Assembly: GCF_023380225.1 (NCBI RefSeq)
Contig: NZ_CP093362.1
Span: 868,001 to 932,000, forward strand
Direction: 5' to 3'
DNA from: Apilactobacillus apisilvae
GTDB lineage: Bacteria > Bacillota > Bacilli > Lactobacillales > Lactobacillaceae
DNA length: 64,000 bases
This document shows positions 7,469 through 17,635 of the stretch, piece after piece (the stretch's first letter is position 1; every line of letters starts with the position of its first letter). The position numbers were made by a program, and so were the translations under genes. Below the pieces are notes generated by a model that made no database searches, had not been told where the DNA came from, and worked only from the letters and a program-made list of their open reading frames with translations.

Positions 7469-8798
7469 TTCACTATTATTTGCACTATTCTTTGGTGCTG
7501 GAAATTTAATTTTTCCACTTCACTTAGGACAATTAGCTGGTTCTAACTGGTGGTTAGCAATGCTTGGCTTTTTCTGTACAGCCGTAGTATTACCACTACT
7601 TTCAGTTTTAGCAATTAGTGTTACTCATTCAAAAGGTGTCTATGATATTGGAAAACCACTAGGTGGTGCATTTGCATTAGTCTTTATGGTATTAATCCAT
7701 GCAACCATCGGACCTTTATTTGGGACTCCACGAACTGCGACAGTGCCTTTTAGTGTGGGAGTTCAACCCTTACTGCCTGAAAAATACAGTCATTTAGGCT
7801 TATTAATTTTCTCATTCTTATTCTTCTTAGCTGCATTTTTACTTTCATATAAAGAATCTAGCATTATGAAAAGCATCGGTAAATTATTAAATCCTGTGTT
7901 TTTATTATTATTATTCTCAATCTTCCTACTAGGCTTCCTTCATCCAATGGGTAGTGCTGCAAATCAAGTTGCTACTTCTGCCTATCAAAATGGATCATTT
8001 TTCAATGGGTTCCTACAAGGATATAACACAATGGATGCTTTAGCTGGATTAGCCTTTGGAGTCACCGTCGTGACTGCTGTTAATCAACTTGGTAAAACCA
8101 ACCCATTAAGCAATGCTAAAGTAACAGCTAAAGCCGGATTGTTAGCTGAAGGTTTAGTTGCAGTTATCTATGTAGTCTTAGTATGGTTAGGTGCAACCAC
8201 TTTAAATCAATTTAAAGGATCAGCTGATGGTGGAACTGCATTTAATCAATTAATGGGCTACTATATGGGCAATGTTGGTCATGCTTTATTAGCTACTTTA
8301 TTAACATTAACTTGTTTAACCACTGCAATGGGCTTAGTTGCTGCATTTGCACAAGACTTTCATAAACATTTTTCATTTTTAAGTTACCGTCAATGGTTAG
8401 GATTAATGTGTTTAGCATCATTCATGACTGCTAACTTTGGTTTGGATACAATTATCCAATGGTCAACACCAATGTTGATGTTCTTATACCCATTTGCAAT
8501 GGTATTAATCTTATTATCAGTGTTCTCACCACTATTTAAGCGTGACTCCGTTGTTTATTTATTCGTAGTATTATTCACGACCGTACCAGCATTAATGGAT
8601 ATGGTATCATCATTTCCACCGGTAGTTTCACAAAGTGCTTTTGGAACAGCAGTTACAAACTTCCAACAAAGTTACCTTCCATTAGCATCAATTGGTATGG
8701 ACTGGGTTGTTCCAGCAATGGTTGGTTTATTAGTCGGTTTAACTGTTCATTTCGTTAAAAGTAATAAACAAAGCAGTCGTCAAACAGTTGAAGATTAA
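7416..8798 (+). CDS. brnQ: Branched-chain amino acid:cation symporter
   Basis: A 460-residue membrane protein of the LIVCS family with about 12 helices. The N-terminal FALFFGAGNLIFPLHLG is the diagnostic first helix. It should import isoleucine, leucine and valine with Na+ or H+. The start has CGGAGG nine bases upstream. The T-box leader before it, with a probable Ile specifier, gives strong independent support for branched-chain transport and shows control by tRNA-Ile charging. It is transcribed alone and closed by a bidirectional terminator. Confidence 0.93.
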   Translation: MEDLNKKPLSLKQYLVVSSLLFALFFGAGNLIFPLHLGQLAGSNWWLAMLGFFCTAVVLPLLSVLAISVTHSKGVYDIGKPLGGAFALVFMVLIHATIGPLFGTPRTATVPFSVGVQPLLPEKYSHLGLLIFSFLFFLAAFLLSYKESSIMKSIGKLLNPVFLLLLFSIFLLGFLHPMGSAANQVATSAYQNGSFFNGFLQGYNTMDALAGLAFGVTVVTAVNQLGKTNPLSNAKVTAKAGLLAEGLVAVIYVVLVWLGATTLNQFKGSADGGTAFNQLMGYYMGNVGHALLATLLTLTCLTTAMGLVAAFAQDFHKHFSFLSYRQWLGLMCLASFMTANFGLDTIIQWSTPMLMFLYPFAMVLILLSVFSPLFKRDSVVYLFVVLFTTVPALMDMVSSFPPVVSQSAFGTAVTNFQQSYLPLASIGMDWVVPAMVGLLVGLTVHFVKSNKQSSRQTVED

Positions 8799-8810
8799 TG
8801 AATAATAAAA

Positions 8811-8838
8811 AATAAGTCGCTACTATTAGCGGCTTATT
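8811..8838. terminator. Bidirectional terminator between brnQ and the dehydrogenase gene
   Basis: AATAAGTCGCTA (8811-8822) pairs with TAGCGGCTTATT (8827-8838) with one G-U pair. A and T runs flank both sides; it serves the two convergent genes. Confidence 0.85.
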
Positions 8839-8843
8839 TTTGT

Positions 8844-9812
8844 TTAATAACCTTCATCAAGGTTAACTAAATTTTTACTTGGTTTACCATCATTATTAAA
8901 TGATTGCATATTTTCATCTAGAATGGCTAAAGATTCATCCATATATTCAGCATGAATTCCTGAAATATGAGGAGTAATTAAAACATTGTCCATCTTCCAT
9001 AGTGGACTATCTTCAGGTAATGGTTCTGGATCAGTAACATCTAGTGCAGCAGATCCTAATTGATGATTATTTAAAGCATCAATCAAATCTTGAGTAACTG
9101 TACTTGGTCCACGACCAATACTGATAAACATTGGTTGTTTATTTAATAAATTGAAAAATTTATCATTATAATAGTGATAAGTACTATCACTTAATGGTAA
9201 AGCATTAATAATAATATCAGCATCCAAAACTTTGGTTTCATTAGTAACATTATCCATACTTACAGTTTCAGCAAAATTCTTTGCTGGATGACCGCTATGG
9301 TTCACACCAACTGTTTTGGCACCAAATGCATCTAATAATTCAGCAATTCTGCCACCAATATGACCAGTGCCAAATACCACCGCATGTTTGCCATTAATCA
9401 TTTTAAGCATACTAGTTGGTTTATACCAATTTCTCTTTCGTGCTGATTCATTGATTGCACGATAACTACCTAAAATCATCCCAATTACTGATTCAGCAAT
9501 TGGTTCCGCATGAATTCCACTAACTGTTGTTAAGGCAATCTTTTTATCCTTTAATTGATCTAATGGATAATAATCGACACCTGCTGATAGAGCTTGAATC
9601 CATTTTAATTGTGATTGGTCACTACTTAATATTTCATCTAATAGTTGTTTATTATATCCAACAAAAATATCAATTCTGTTTAAAATATCTGATGATAGTG
9701 ACTCATCTTCATAATAAATATTATCATTATCGAAATTACCATTTTCTGCAAAATTCTCTTTAATCTTATTAATATCAAAGCTATTGCTTGGTGCAGCAAC
9801 TAAAATATTCAT
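8844..9812 (-). CDS. D-isomer-specific 2-hydroxyacid dehydrogenase family protein
   Basis: A 322-residue cytoplasmic enzyme. The NAD-binding motif GTGHIGGRIAELL lies near residue 150. The catalytic region is recognisable: ISIGRGP, then DVTDPEPLPEDSPLW, then NVLITPHISG with the catalytic His. The family reduces 2-keto acids or oxidises D-2-hydroxyacids with NAD(H). The substrate cannot be assigned; the divergent N-terminal domain is against a canonical D-lactate dehydrogenase. GGAAGGTG precedes the start. Confidence 0.85.
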   Translation of the reverse strand: MNILVAAPSNSFDINKIKENFAENGNFDNDNIYYEDESLSSDILNRIDIFVGYNKQLLDEILSSDQSQLKWIQALSAGVDYYPLDQLKDKKIALTTVSGIHAEPIAESVIGMILGSYRAINESARKRNWYKPTSMLKMINGKHAVVFGTGHIGGRIAELLDAFGAKTVGVNHSGHPAKNFAETVSMDNVTNETKVLDADIIINALPLSDSTYHYYNDKFFNLLNKQPMFISIGRGPSTVTQDLIDALNNHQLGSAALDVTDPEPLPEDSPLWKMDNVLITPHISGIHAEYMDESLAILDENMQSFNNDGKPSKNLVNLDEGY

Positions 9813-9878
9813 TTTATCACCTTCCTTATATAAGATATAAGAATTTTTTCATAAGTACAATAATTTAGCTTAGCAAAA

Positions 9879-9903
9879 AAGCCACCCCTTTTAAGGATGA
9901 CTT
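9879..9903 (-). terminator. Terminator after the secreted protein gene at 9909
   Basis: On the minus strand AAGTCATCC (9903-9895) pairs with GGGTGGCTT (9887-9879) with G-U pairs, followed by a run of T. Confidence 0.7.
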
Positions 9904-9908
9904 CTTTG

Positions 9909-10472
9909 CTATTGGTTGTCTTCTGATTGTTTAATTTTAAAATTAGGCTTTTTAACATAATCTTTTACATTGTGACCTAATTCAAAATGGAGTCTATTTG
10001 GATACACGTTAACCTTATATTCATAGTATTCGTGTTCACTAACTGGTCTATTGTTGCTATCAGTACGTAAATATTCTACACCGCGAATTTTATACTTATT
10101 ATTACCCAAATAACTATAGCGAATATTTATCAATCCTTTGGCATATTCAGGAGTAAAAGTATCATCAGCGTTATTTTCAAAATAATTACCAGCACTTTGG
10201 TTTTCATTATAAGTTATATAAGCATTATATCTAGGATTAGAATCATTGTGATACCAAGTCCCACGAATTCCCTTTGGAGTACCGTTATACCATTTATTAA
10301 TAACTGGCTTAAAAGTATGTTTTGGCTGTTTTTTATTTTGTTTTTTCTTGACTACTTTATGTACTTTTTTATTATGACCTTCATTATTAGCAGATACAGA
10401 AACATTACTAGCTAAACCTAAACATACTAATGAAGCTGTCATGATTAATACAGATGATAATTTCTTTTTCAT
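9909..10472 (-). CDS. Secreted lysine-rich protein of unknown function
   Basis: A 187-residue protein with a clear signal peptide (MKKKLSSVLIMTASLVCLGL, cleavage probably near residue 28). It continues with a Lys/Gln-rich stretch at about 30-52 and a compact C-terminal domain rich in Tyr, Asn and Trp (KWYNGTPKGIRGTWYHND). No catalytic motif, LysM or LPXTG was seen. The basic linker could bind wall teichoic acids. TAAGGAG precedes the start. Similar small secreted proteins are common in lactobacilli, but I cannot name this one. Confidence 0.7.
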   Translation of the reverse strand: MKKKLSSVLIMTASLVCLGLASNVSVSANNEGHNKKVHKVVKKKQNKKQPKHTFKPVINKWYNGTPKGIRGTWYHNDSNPRYNAYITYNENQSAGNYFENNADDTFTPEYAKGLINIRYSYLGNNKYKIRGVEYLRTDSNNRPVSEHEYYEYKVNVYPNRLHFELGHNVKDYVKKPNFKIKQSEDNQ

Positions 10473-10618
10473 ATATATTCACTCCTTATAGTTAAATAAT
10501 CTCATATATATAAGGTAACACAAATTATTAATCTTATAAAATGTGTATATACTTTCAATCATTAATATTTTCTTTTACAATGAAGTATAAATAATCAACA
10601 TTAATAATGAGGGATAAA

Positions 10619-11404
10619 ATGGAAAATAAAAGACTTTTAGATGTTAAAAATGGCTATAACTTCAGAGACCTAGGCGGATATCGTACCAAAGATGGTCGAA
10701 AAATTAAATGGAATAAATTAGTTCGCTCAGGAGAACTATCTGATTTATCAAAAGATGATATAACCTATTTAGCTAAATATGGCGTTAAGTATGATGTTGA
10801 TTTACGTTCAGATTTAGAACGTAAAAATGCTAGTGATAAGCTAATTCCTGATGTTGACTTCATTCCTAACCCTGTATTCAATACTGGTCATGATAAAACA
10901 GATAAAGAATATGCTAAGCAATACAGTATTAACCCTACCTTAGGTGAAGATAATATGATTTTATCCTATCAAAGTATGGTGACCGAAGATAGCGCCAAAA
11001 ATGCATTTAGAAATTTATTCGATACCCTACTTAAGAATGATTCAGATAATAGTTCAGTTCTTTTTCATTGTGCACAAGGTAAGGATCGAACTGGTTTGTC
11101 AGCTGCCTTTGTTTTATTTGCGTTAGGGGTTGATGAAGAAACTATCAAAAAAGATTACTTAATGTCAAAAGAACAAATGAAACCATATGTCCAATTAAAG
11201 ATTAATCAATACTCAAATTATGGTATGAATAACATTTTGAAAAAAAATCTAGAAAACTTATACAGTGTCGATGAAAAATATTTTGATGCAGCAATGGACA
11301 CAATTAAAAAAGAATATGGTAATATGAATAACTTTTTACACGAATTCATTGAGTTAACTGATGATGAAATTAACAAGTTAAGAACAATTTATTTAGATAA
11401 ATAA
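10619..11404 (+). CDS. Tyrosine-protein phosphatase (Y_phosphatase3-like)
   Basis: A 261-residue enzyme with the P-loop HCAQGKDRTG. The catalytic Cys is at about residue 151 and the Arg follows six residues later. The N-terminal NFRDLGGYRTKDG is typical of bacterial dual-specificity or lipid phosphatases of this group. It probably dephosphorylates protein phosphotyrosine or phosphoinositide-like lipids in the cell. The start is ATG 10619, five bases after GAGGG; an in-frame ATG at 10607 lies upstream of the ribosome site and was rejected. The next gene starts 22 nt downstream, so the two form an operon with an alpha/beta hydrolase. Confidence 0.88.
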   Translation: MENKRLLDVKNGYNFRDLGGYRTKDGRKIKWNKLVRSGELSDLSKDDITYLAKYGVKYDVDLRSDLERKNASDKLIPDVDFIPNPVFNTGHDKTDKEYAKQYSINPTLGEDNMILSYQSMVTEDSAKNAFRNLFDTLLKNDSDNSSVLFHCAQGKDRTGLSAAFVLFALGVDEETIKKDYLMSKEQMKPYVQLKINQYSNYGMNNILKKNLENLYSVDEKYFDAAMDTIKKEYGNMNNFLHEFIELTDDEINKLRTIYLDK

Positions 11405-11425
11405 TAAAAGTTAGGAGGGATTGTT

Positions 11426-12361
11426 ATGAGCATAAAAAAAGTAGCAACTACTTTTGGAATTGTTTCAGCATCTGTAGGAATTGGTGTATTTACATTTAGT
11501 GAATATCTTTTTAAATTAGGTATGAGTCGGAAAGATGCCGAACCAGTCCCTCAAACTAAACAGTTGAAATTTGCATATCAATATTATCGCTATGTAGATT
11601 GGTTTCGTGCCATTCCTAAAGATGAATGGATTTTGCATGAACAAGAGACTGGTGAAAAAATGGTTGCTTCATATGTACCAGCCGCTACCAAAACTAATAA
11701 AACGGTTGTAATGGCACATGGTGTTGGGTGCAATCGAGAAACCATGGCCAACTTCATCAAACTATATCATGAATTAGGATTTAATGTTTTAGCTCCAGAT
11801 GATCGAGCACATGGTGATAGCGATGGAAAATATGTTAGTTATGGTTGGACTGATCGAATTGATTATAAACGTTGGATTAACATGGTCATTTACAAGGTTG
11901 GTTTAGACTCAGAAATATTGCTATTTGGTATTAGTATGGGAGCCGGCATTGTAACAATGTTAAGTGGTGAAGAATTACCGGATCAAGTTAACGGTATTAT
12001 TGCCGATTGTGGTTACTCAAACGTTGGTGATGAATTTAATTACTTACTAAAAGAAAGATTTCACTTGCCAGCATACCCTTTTGAACCGCTAGTTAGTGCA
12101 ATTAATTGGCATCGCGTTGGTTATCGCTTACACAATGCTTCTTGTACGAATGCACTGAAGAAAAATAATTTACCTATTTTATTTATTCATGGTGGTAGTG
12201 ATATTTATGTTCCATCATATATGTCATGCATCAACTATAATGCATCAAAAGGTCCTAAGCAGTTATGGATTGTTCCTAAGGCAGACCATGAAGAAAGTTT
12301 CTGGATTAACCCAGTTGCTTATAAACAAAAAGTTAAAGAATTTATACACACTTATGTATAG
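11426..12361 (+). CDS. Alpha/beta hydrolase, membrane-anchored
   Basis: A 311-residue protein with one N-terminal hydrophobic segment (residues about 5-27), followed by an alpha/beta hydrolase domain. The nucleophile elbow is FGISMGAG, the oxyanion region MAHGVGCNRE, and a likely acid and base lie in GGSDIYV and KADHEES. It resembles the Bacillus YfhO/YqkD-type extracellular or membrane-bound esterases. An AGGAGG site precedes the start. A clear paralogue lies at 44824-45792, sharing the HGDSDG/HGQSQG and YGW-DR-DY patterns. The substrate is unknown. Confidence 0.82.
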   Translation: MSIKKVATTFGIVSASVGIGVFTFSEYLFKLGMSRKDAEPVPQTKQLKFAYQYYRYVDWFRAIPKDEWILHEQETGEKMVASYVPAATKTNKTVVMAHGVGCNRETMANFIKLYHELGFNVLAPDDRAHGDSDGKYVSYGWTDRIDYKRWINMVIYKVGLDSEILLFGISMGAGIVTMLSGEELPDQVNGIIADCGYSNVGDEFNYLLKERFHLPAYPFEPLVSAINWHRVGYRLHNASCTNALKKNNLPILFIHGGSDIYVPSYMSCINYNASKGPKQLWIVPKADHEESFWINPVAYKQKVKEFIHTYV

Positions 12362-12362
12362 A

Positions 12363-12395
12363 AAAAAGCTTAGAATTAAAAATTCTAAGCTTTTT
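12363..12395. terminator. Bidirectional terminator between hydrolase gene and purB
   Basis: A perfect 15-bp stem, 12363-12377 with 12381-12395, AT-flanked, between two convergent genes. Confidence 0.85.
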
Positions 12396-12399
12396 ATTT

Positions 12400-13698
12400 T
12401 TATTTTAATAAGCCAATTCTTTTAAAAATATCATCCACATGACGAATATGATAATGGTAATCAAAAGCATCTTCAATTTTATCTTTAGACAAATGATTTT
12501 TAATTTCTTCATTATTTTCAACTAACGGTTTGAACTGCTTATCTTGATCCCATGAAATGGCAGTTAGCGGTTGCACTAAGTCATACGCTGATTCCCTTGA
12601 CATCCCTGCATCAATCAATTTAAGCATTACACGTTGTGAATAAATTAAACCATTAGTAATATTAAGATTTTTCTTCATTCTTTCTGGAAATACATCTAAA
12701 TCAGCCACAATCTTGTTAAAACGATGCAACATATAATCTAGTAAGATAGTAGTGTCTGGTAAAATAATTCGTTCCGCTGATGAATGTGAAATATCCCTTT
12801 CATGCCATAAAGGAATATCTTCATATGCTGTCGTAACATGTCCACGAACGACACGAGCTAGTCCACAAATATTTTCAGAACCAATTGGATTTCTTTTATG
12901 TGGCATTGCAGATGAACCTTTTTGTCCCTTAGCAAAATGTTCTTCCACTTCGTGAATCTCAGAGCGTTGTAAACTTCTAATTTCAGTTGCAAATTCTTCT
13001 AAACTAGTTGCAATTAACCCTAAACAAGCAATGTAATCAGCATGTAAATCACGAGGTAAAATCTGACTAGTAATTTCTTGAGGACGTAAGCCTAATTTTT
13101 CGCATACATATTTTTCTACAAATGGATCAACGTTAGCGAAAGTCCCAACAGCTCCAGAAATTTTACCAGCTTCAACCTCTTTTGAAGCAAGTTCAAAACG
13201 TTTAATATTCCTTTTCATTTCTGAATACCAACGCGCTACTTTTAATCCAAAAGTAGTTGGCTCAGCCTGAACACCATGAGTACGTCCCATCATAACAGTA
13301 TCTTTATATGTTAAAGCTTTTTTAGCGATTGTTTTAGTTAATTCTTCAAGATCTTTTTTTAAAATTTGATTGGCTTGTTTCAAGCGATATCCTTGAGCAG
13401 TATCAACAACATCAGTACTTGTCATCCCAAAGTGAATCCACTTTTTCTCATCACCAAGTGATTTTGAAACATCACGAGTAAATGCAACAACGTCATGATG
13501 AGTAATTTTTTCAATTTTAGCAATTTCATGTTCATCAAATGTAGCATTCTTACTAATTTTTTCCACATCTGATTCAGGTATTTCACCTAGCTTAGCCCAT
13601 GCTTCATCAACCGCGATTTCAACTTCTAGCCATGATGCATATTGATTATGTTTTGACCATACTGTACCCATTTCTTCTCTTGTGTAACGATCAATCAT
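12400..13698 (-). CDS. purB: Adenylosuccinate lyase
   Basis: The enzyme splits adenylosuccinate to AMP and fumarate, and SAICAR to AICAR plus fumarate. The fumarase-superfamily signature GSSAMPHKRNP is plain, as are GMTSTDVVDT and GRTHGVQAEP. From the ATG at 13696-13698, with GAGGAG nine bases upstream, the protein is 432 residues, normal for the family. The frame extends 16 codons further but without a ribosome site. The gene is divergent from purA, and both act on adenylosuccinate, so the shared upstream region probably co-regulates them. Confidence 0.93.
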   Translation of the reverse strand: MIDRYTREEMGTVWSKHNQYASWLEVEIAVDEAWAKLGEIPESDVEKISKNATFDEHEIAKIEKITHHDVVAFTRDVSKSLGDEKKWIHFGMTSTDVVDTAQGYRLKQANQILKKDLEELTKTIAKKALTYKDTVMMGRTHGVQAEPTTFGLKVARWYSEMKRNIKRFELASKEVEAGKISGAVGTFANVDPFVEKYVCEKLGLRPQEITSQILPRDLHADYIACLGLIATSLEEFATEIRSLQRSEIHEVEEHFAKGQKGSSAMPHKRNPIGSENICGLARVVRGHVTTAYEDIPLWHERDISHSSAERIILPDTTILLDYMLHRFNKIVADLDVFPERMKKNLNITNGLIYSQRVMLKLIDAGMSRESAYDLVQPLTAISWDQDKQFKPLVENNEEIKNHLSKDKIEDAFDYHYHIRHVDDIFKRIGLLK

Positions 13699-13848
13699 CA
13701 ATGCCAACTCCTCATTTATATCATTAATATAACAATATTTTAGCACACACCATTCGTTTTTTCATTTAAATAATCAAACAAAAATTTTTAAAAATACTTT
13801 TTTTGGCTAAAACACGAATAATTTCAATAATAATATACAATATAGTTC

Positions 13849-13876
13849 TTGATTTATTTTTATAAACTGTTAAAAT
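13849..13876 (+). promoter_or_regulatory. Probable purA promoter
   Basis: TTGATT (13849-13854), a 16-nt spacer, then TAAAAT (13871-13876). The 13747-13950 gap between purB and purA holds no gene. I could not identify a convincing pair of PurR boxes in it. Confidence 0.55.
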
Positions 13877-13911
13877 ATTTTCTTGGAGTGATAATTAATC
13901 ATTCTAGTTAA

Positions 13912-15258
<1,347 letters not shown>

Positions 15259-15275
15259 AGTGAGGTAAATATATT

Positions 15276-16238
15276 ATGCAAACTTTTGATTATAATAACG
15301 TTCAACTATTACCAGAAAAATGTATTATTAAAAGTCGTTCTGAAGCAGATCCTTCAATTAAATTTGGCCCTCATACCTTTAAATTACCAGTCGTACCAGC
15401 AAACATGGAAACTGTTATCGATGAAAATTTAGCTACTTGGTTGGCTAGTAATGATTACTTTTACGTTATGCACCGTTTTTATCCGGAAGAACGTTTAGAT
15501 TTTGTAAAAAATATGCATCAGAAACAATTATTTGCATCAATTAGTGTGGGAATAAAGGATGCTGAATATAAATTCGTTGATGAATTAAAAGAAGCTAATG
15601 AAAACCCTGAATACATCACAATTGATGTAGCTCATGGTCATTCAGATTTCGTCATTAAAATGATTCATTATATTAAAGAAAATTTACCTAAAACTTTCCT
15701 AATTGTTGGTAACTTAGGTACTCCCGATGCAGTACGTGAAATTGAACGTGCTGGTGCCGATGCAACTAAAATTGGCATTGGTCCTGGTAAAGCATGTATT
15801 ACTAAATATAAAACTGGTTTTGGTACTGGTGGTTGGCAATTATCAGCCCTTAAATGGTGCTCAAAAGTTGCTACTAAACCAATGATTGCTGATGGTGGAA
15901 TTAGAACCAATGGTGATTTGGCTAAATCCATTAAATTTGGTGCTTCAATGATTATGGTCGGTTCTATGTTTGCTGGACATTTAGAATCACCTGGTGAAAT
16001 CGTTGAAAAAGATGGTAAAAAATTTAAGCAATATTGGGGCTCAGCATCCGCTAAGCAAAAAGGCGCTCGTCATAATGTTGAAGGTCGTCAATTACTAATT
16101 CCTTACCGTGGAAAAGTATCTGACACTTTAACTGAAATGAAAGAAGATTTACAATCAGCTATCTCATATGCTGGTGGTAAAGATTTAATGGCATTAAGAA
16201 AAGTAAATTATATGCTAGTTGATAGTATCGATGAATAA
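15276..16238 (+). CDS. guaC: GMP reductase
   Basis: A 320-residue TIM-barrel enzyme of the IMPDH/GMPR family. The active-site loop [19 protein letters not shown] holds the catalytic Cys. The loop and the short length without CBS domains mark GMP reductase, not IMP dehydrogenase. It reduces GMP to IMP with NADPH, feeding the purA-purB route to AMP. GAGG lies upstream of the ATG. It shares an operon with purA and ends at a strong terminator. Confidence 0.92.
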   Translation: MQTFDYNNVQLLPEKCIIKSRSEADPSIKFGPHTFKLPVVPANMETVIDENLATWLASNDYFYVMHRFYPEERLDFVKNMHQKQLFASISVGIKDAEYKFVDELKEANENPEYITIDVAHGHSDFVIKMIHYIKENLPKTFLIVGNLGTPDAVREIERAGADATKIGIGPGKACITKYKTGFGTGGWQLSALKWCSKVATKPMIADGGIRTNGDLAKSIKFGASMIMVGSMFAGHLESPGEIVEKDGKKFKQYWGSASAKQKGARHNVEGRQLLIPYRGKVSDTLTEMKEDLQSAISYAGGKDLMALRKVNYMLVDSIDE

Positions 16239-16242
16239 TCAC

Positions 16243-16278
16243 AAAAAGCTCTTACATTAAATATCGTAAGAGCTTTTT
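16243..16278 (+). terminator. Terminator of the purA-guaC operon
   Basis: AAAAAGCTCTTAC (16243-16255) and its complement (16266-16278) form a 13-bp stem followed by T residues. Confidence 0.85.
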
Positions 16279-16425
16279 TACATAAGGTATTTATATTTTT
16301 ATAAAAGATTAGACATTTTATTTAAAAATAACGAATCTAATTATTAGTAAGTATAAATTCAATATGATATACTCGTTTAGGTTTGCTTAAAATTATATTT
16401 AAATTTGATTAGAAGGAATGTTTCA

Positions 16426-16617
16426 ATGATGAGTAATAATTTAAGAGTAAAAAAAGATTTATCGATTCCCAGAGATATTTATGAAGAACTGGAAATAGTA
16501 AAACACATAAATTGCGTGAAATATGATCATTCTGCAATTAAGATTTTAATAGATTTTTACCGAGATAATGCAAGTACTGGTGAAAAAAGTGTTTTTGACT
16601 CTTTTAAAAATGCATAA
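16426..16617 (+). CDS. Small protein with possible ribbon-helix-helix fold
   Basis: A 63-residue protein with a good ribosome site (AGAAGGA, 8 nt before ATG 16426). NLRVKKDLSIPRDIYEELEIVK followed by a helix-rich remainder (SAIKILIDFYRDN) is the pattern of a beta strand and two helices seen in CopG/Arc-type repressors. The assignment is tentative. It is a single-gene unit between two strong hairpins, with no toxin gene beside it. Confidence 0.55.
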   Translation: MMSNNLRVKKDLSIPRDIYEELEIVKHINCVKYDHSAIKILIDFYRDNASTGEKSVFDSFKNA

Positions 16618-16624
16618 GCAATTA

Positions 16625-16671
16625 AAATATAGTCCACAAAAGACTTAAGATACCTTTTGTGGACTATATTT
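16625..16671. terminator. Bidirectional terminator between the small gene and pyrD
   Basis: Perfect 18-bp arms, 16625-16642 and 16654-16671, with an 11-nt loop. It ends both the small plus-strand gene and the long minus-strand pyr operon. Confidence 0.85.
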
Positions 16672-16674
16672 AGT

Positions 16675-17616
16675 TTAATCTTCAATTGTTTTTAACTTAC
16701 CTCTAAAATCATCTAATGAATGATAACCTTTAGAATTCATAATTTCCTTTAACTCACTAGTGATTCTTTCAAAAGCACCTAATCCTTCTTCGTAAACTTG
16801 CGTCCCAATCGAGACCATATTGGCACCACAAAGAATATGTGCAAAAGCATCACGACCAGTAGTAACTCCACCAGTTCCAATAATATCAATTGAAGAATTC
16901 AAACGTTGGCGAAGCGCTCTAACATTCGCTAAAGCAGTTGGTAAGGCCATTGCTCCCCCAATACCACCAAAGCCCCCTTTAGGTTTCAAAACTACTTTTT
17001 CACTTTCAATATCAACCCACATACCGTTACCAATTGAGTTAATGGTATTAACATGGCTTAAGGGGTATTGATTTAAGATACTAGCAATTTTATCAAAATG
17101 AACTAAATCAAAATATGGTGGTAACTTAATTCCTAATGGCTTTTTAAAAAATTTAAAGATTTCATTTAGCATTATATCTGATCCTTGAAAATCATACGCC
17201 ATTTGTGGTTTTCCAATTACATTAGGACAAGATAAGTTTAATTCCGTTAAGCCTTGATAATCAGAATCTTGAATCTGATGTAACAATTCTAAATCTTCTT
17301 CTTTTGACATACCTGCTACCGATAAAATAATTGGTTTCTTTTGTTCAGTTCTAGTTACATAGTCTAAGTAAAAATCAAAACCTTCATTTGGTAACCCCAT
17401 TGAATTAATTGATCCGGATGGCAATGAATGGTAACGGGGTAACGGATTACCAAAGCGATGATTGGAAGTTGCACTTTTAGTAACCATCCCCCCAGAATAT
17501 GAATTATTCATTAAATCGTCTAACTCTTCTTTAGTTTGACAATGAATTCCTGAAGCATTTAAAAATAAATTTTCAAATTTAACATTTTGAATTTTGGATG
17601 ATAAATCAATCTTCAT
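16675..17616 (-). CDS. pyrD: Dihydroorotate dehydrogenase, class 1A (fumarate-type)
   Basis: A 313-residue TIM-barrel flavoprotein that oxidises dihydroorotate to orotate. [13 protein letters not shown] near residue 130 holds the catalytic Cys of class 1A enzymes, which use fumarate and act as soluble dimers. Consistently, no pyrK electron-transfer subunit is found beside it. FMN-binding [13 protein letters not shown] and [13 protein letters not shown] lie near the C-terminus. It is last in the operon, 19 nt after carB, with GGGGGAG before the start. Confidence 0.93.
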   Translation of the reverse strand: MKIDLSSKIQNVKFENLFLNASGIHCQTKEELDDLMNNSYSGGMVTKSATSNHRFGNPLPRYHSLPSGSINSMGLPNEGFDFYLDYVTRTEQKKPIILSVAGMSKEEDLELLHQIQDSDYQGLTELNLSCPNVIGKPQMAYDFQGSDIMLNEIFKFFKKPLGIKLPPYFDLVHFDKIASILNQYPLSHVNTINSIGNGMWVDIESEKVVLKPKGGFGGIGGAMALPTALANVRALRQRLNSSIDIIGTGGVTTGRDAFAHILCGANMVSIGTQVYEEGLGAFERITSELKEIMNSKGYHSLDDFRGKLKTIED

Positions 17617-17635
17617 AAGAATTAACTCCCCCTAT

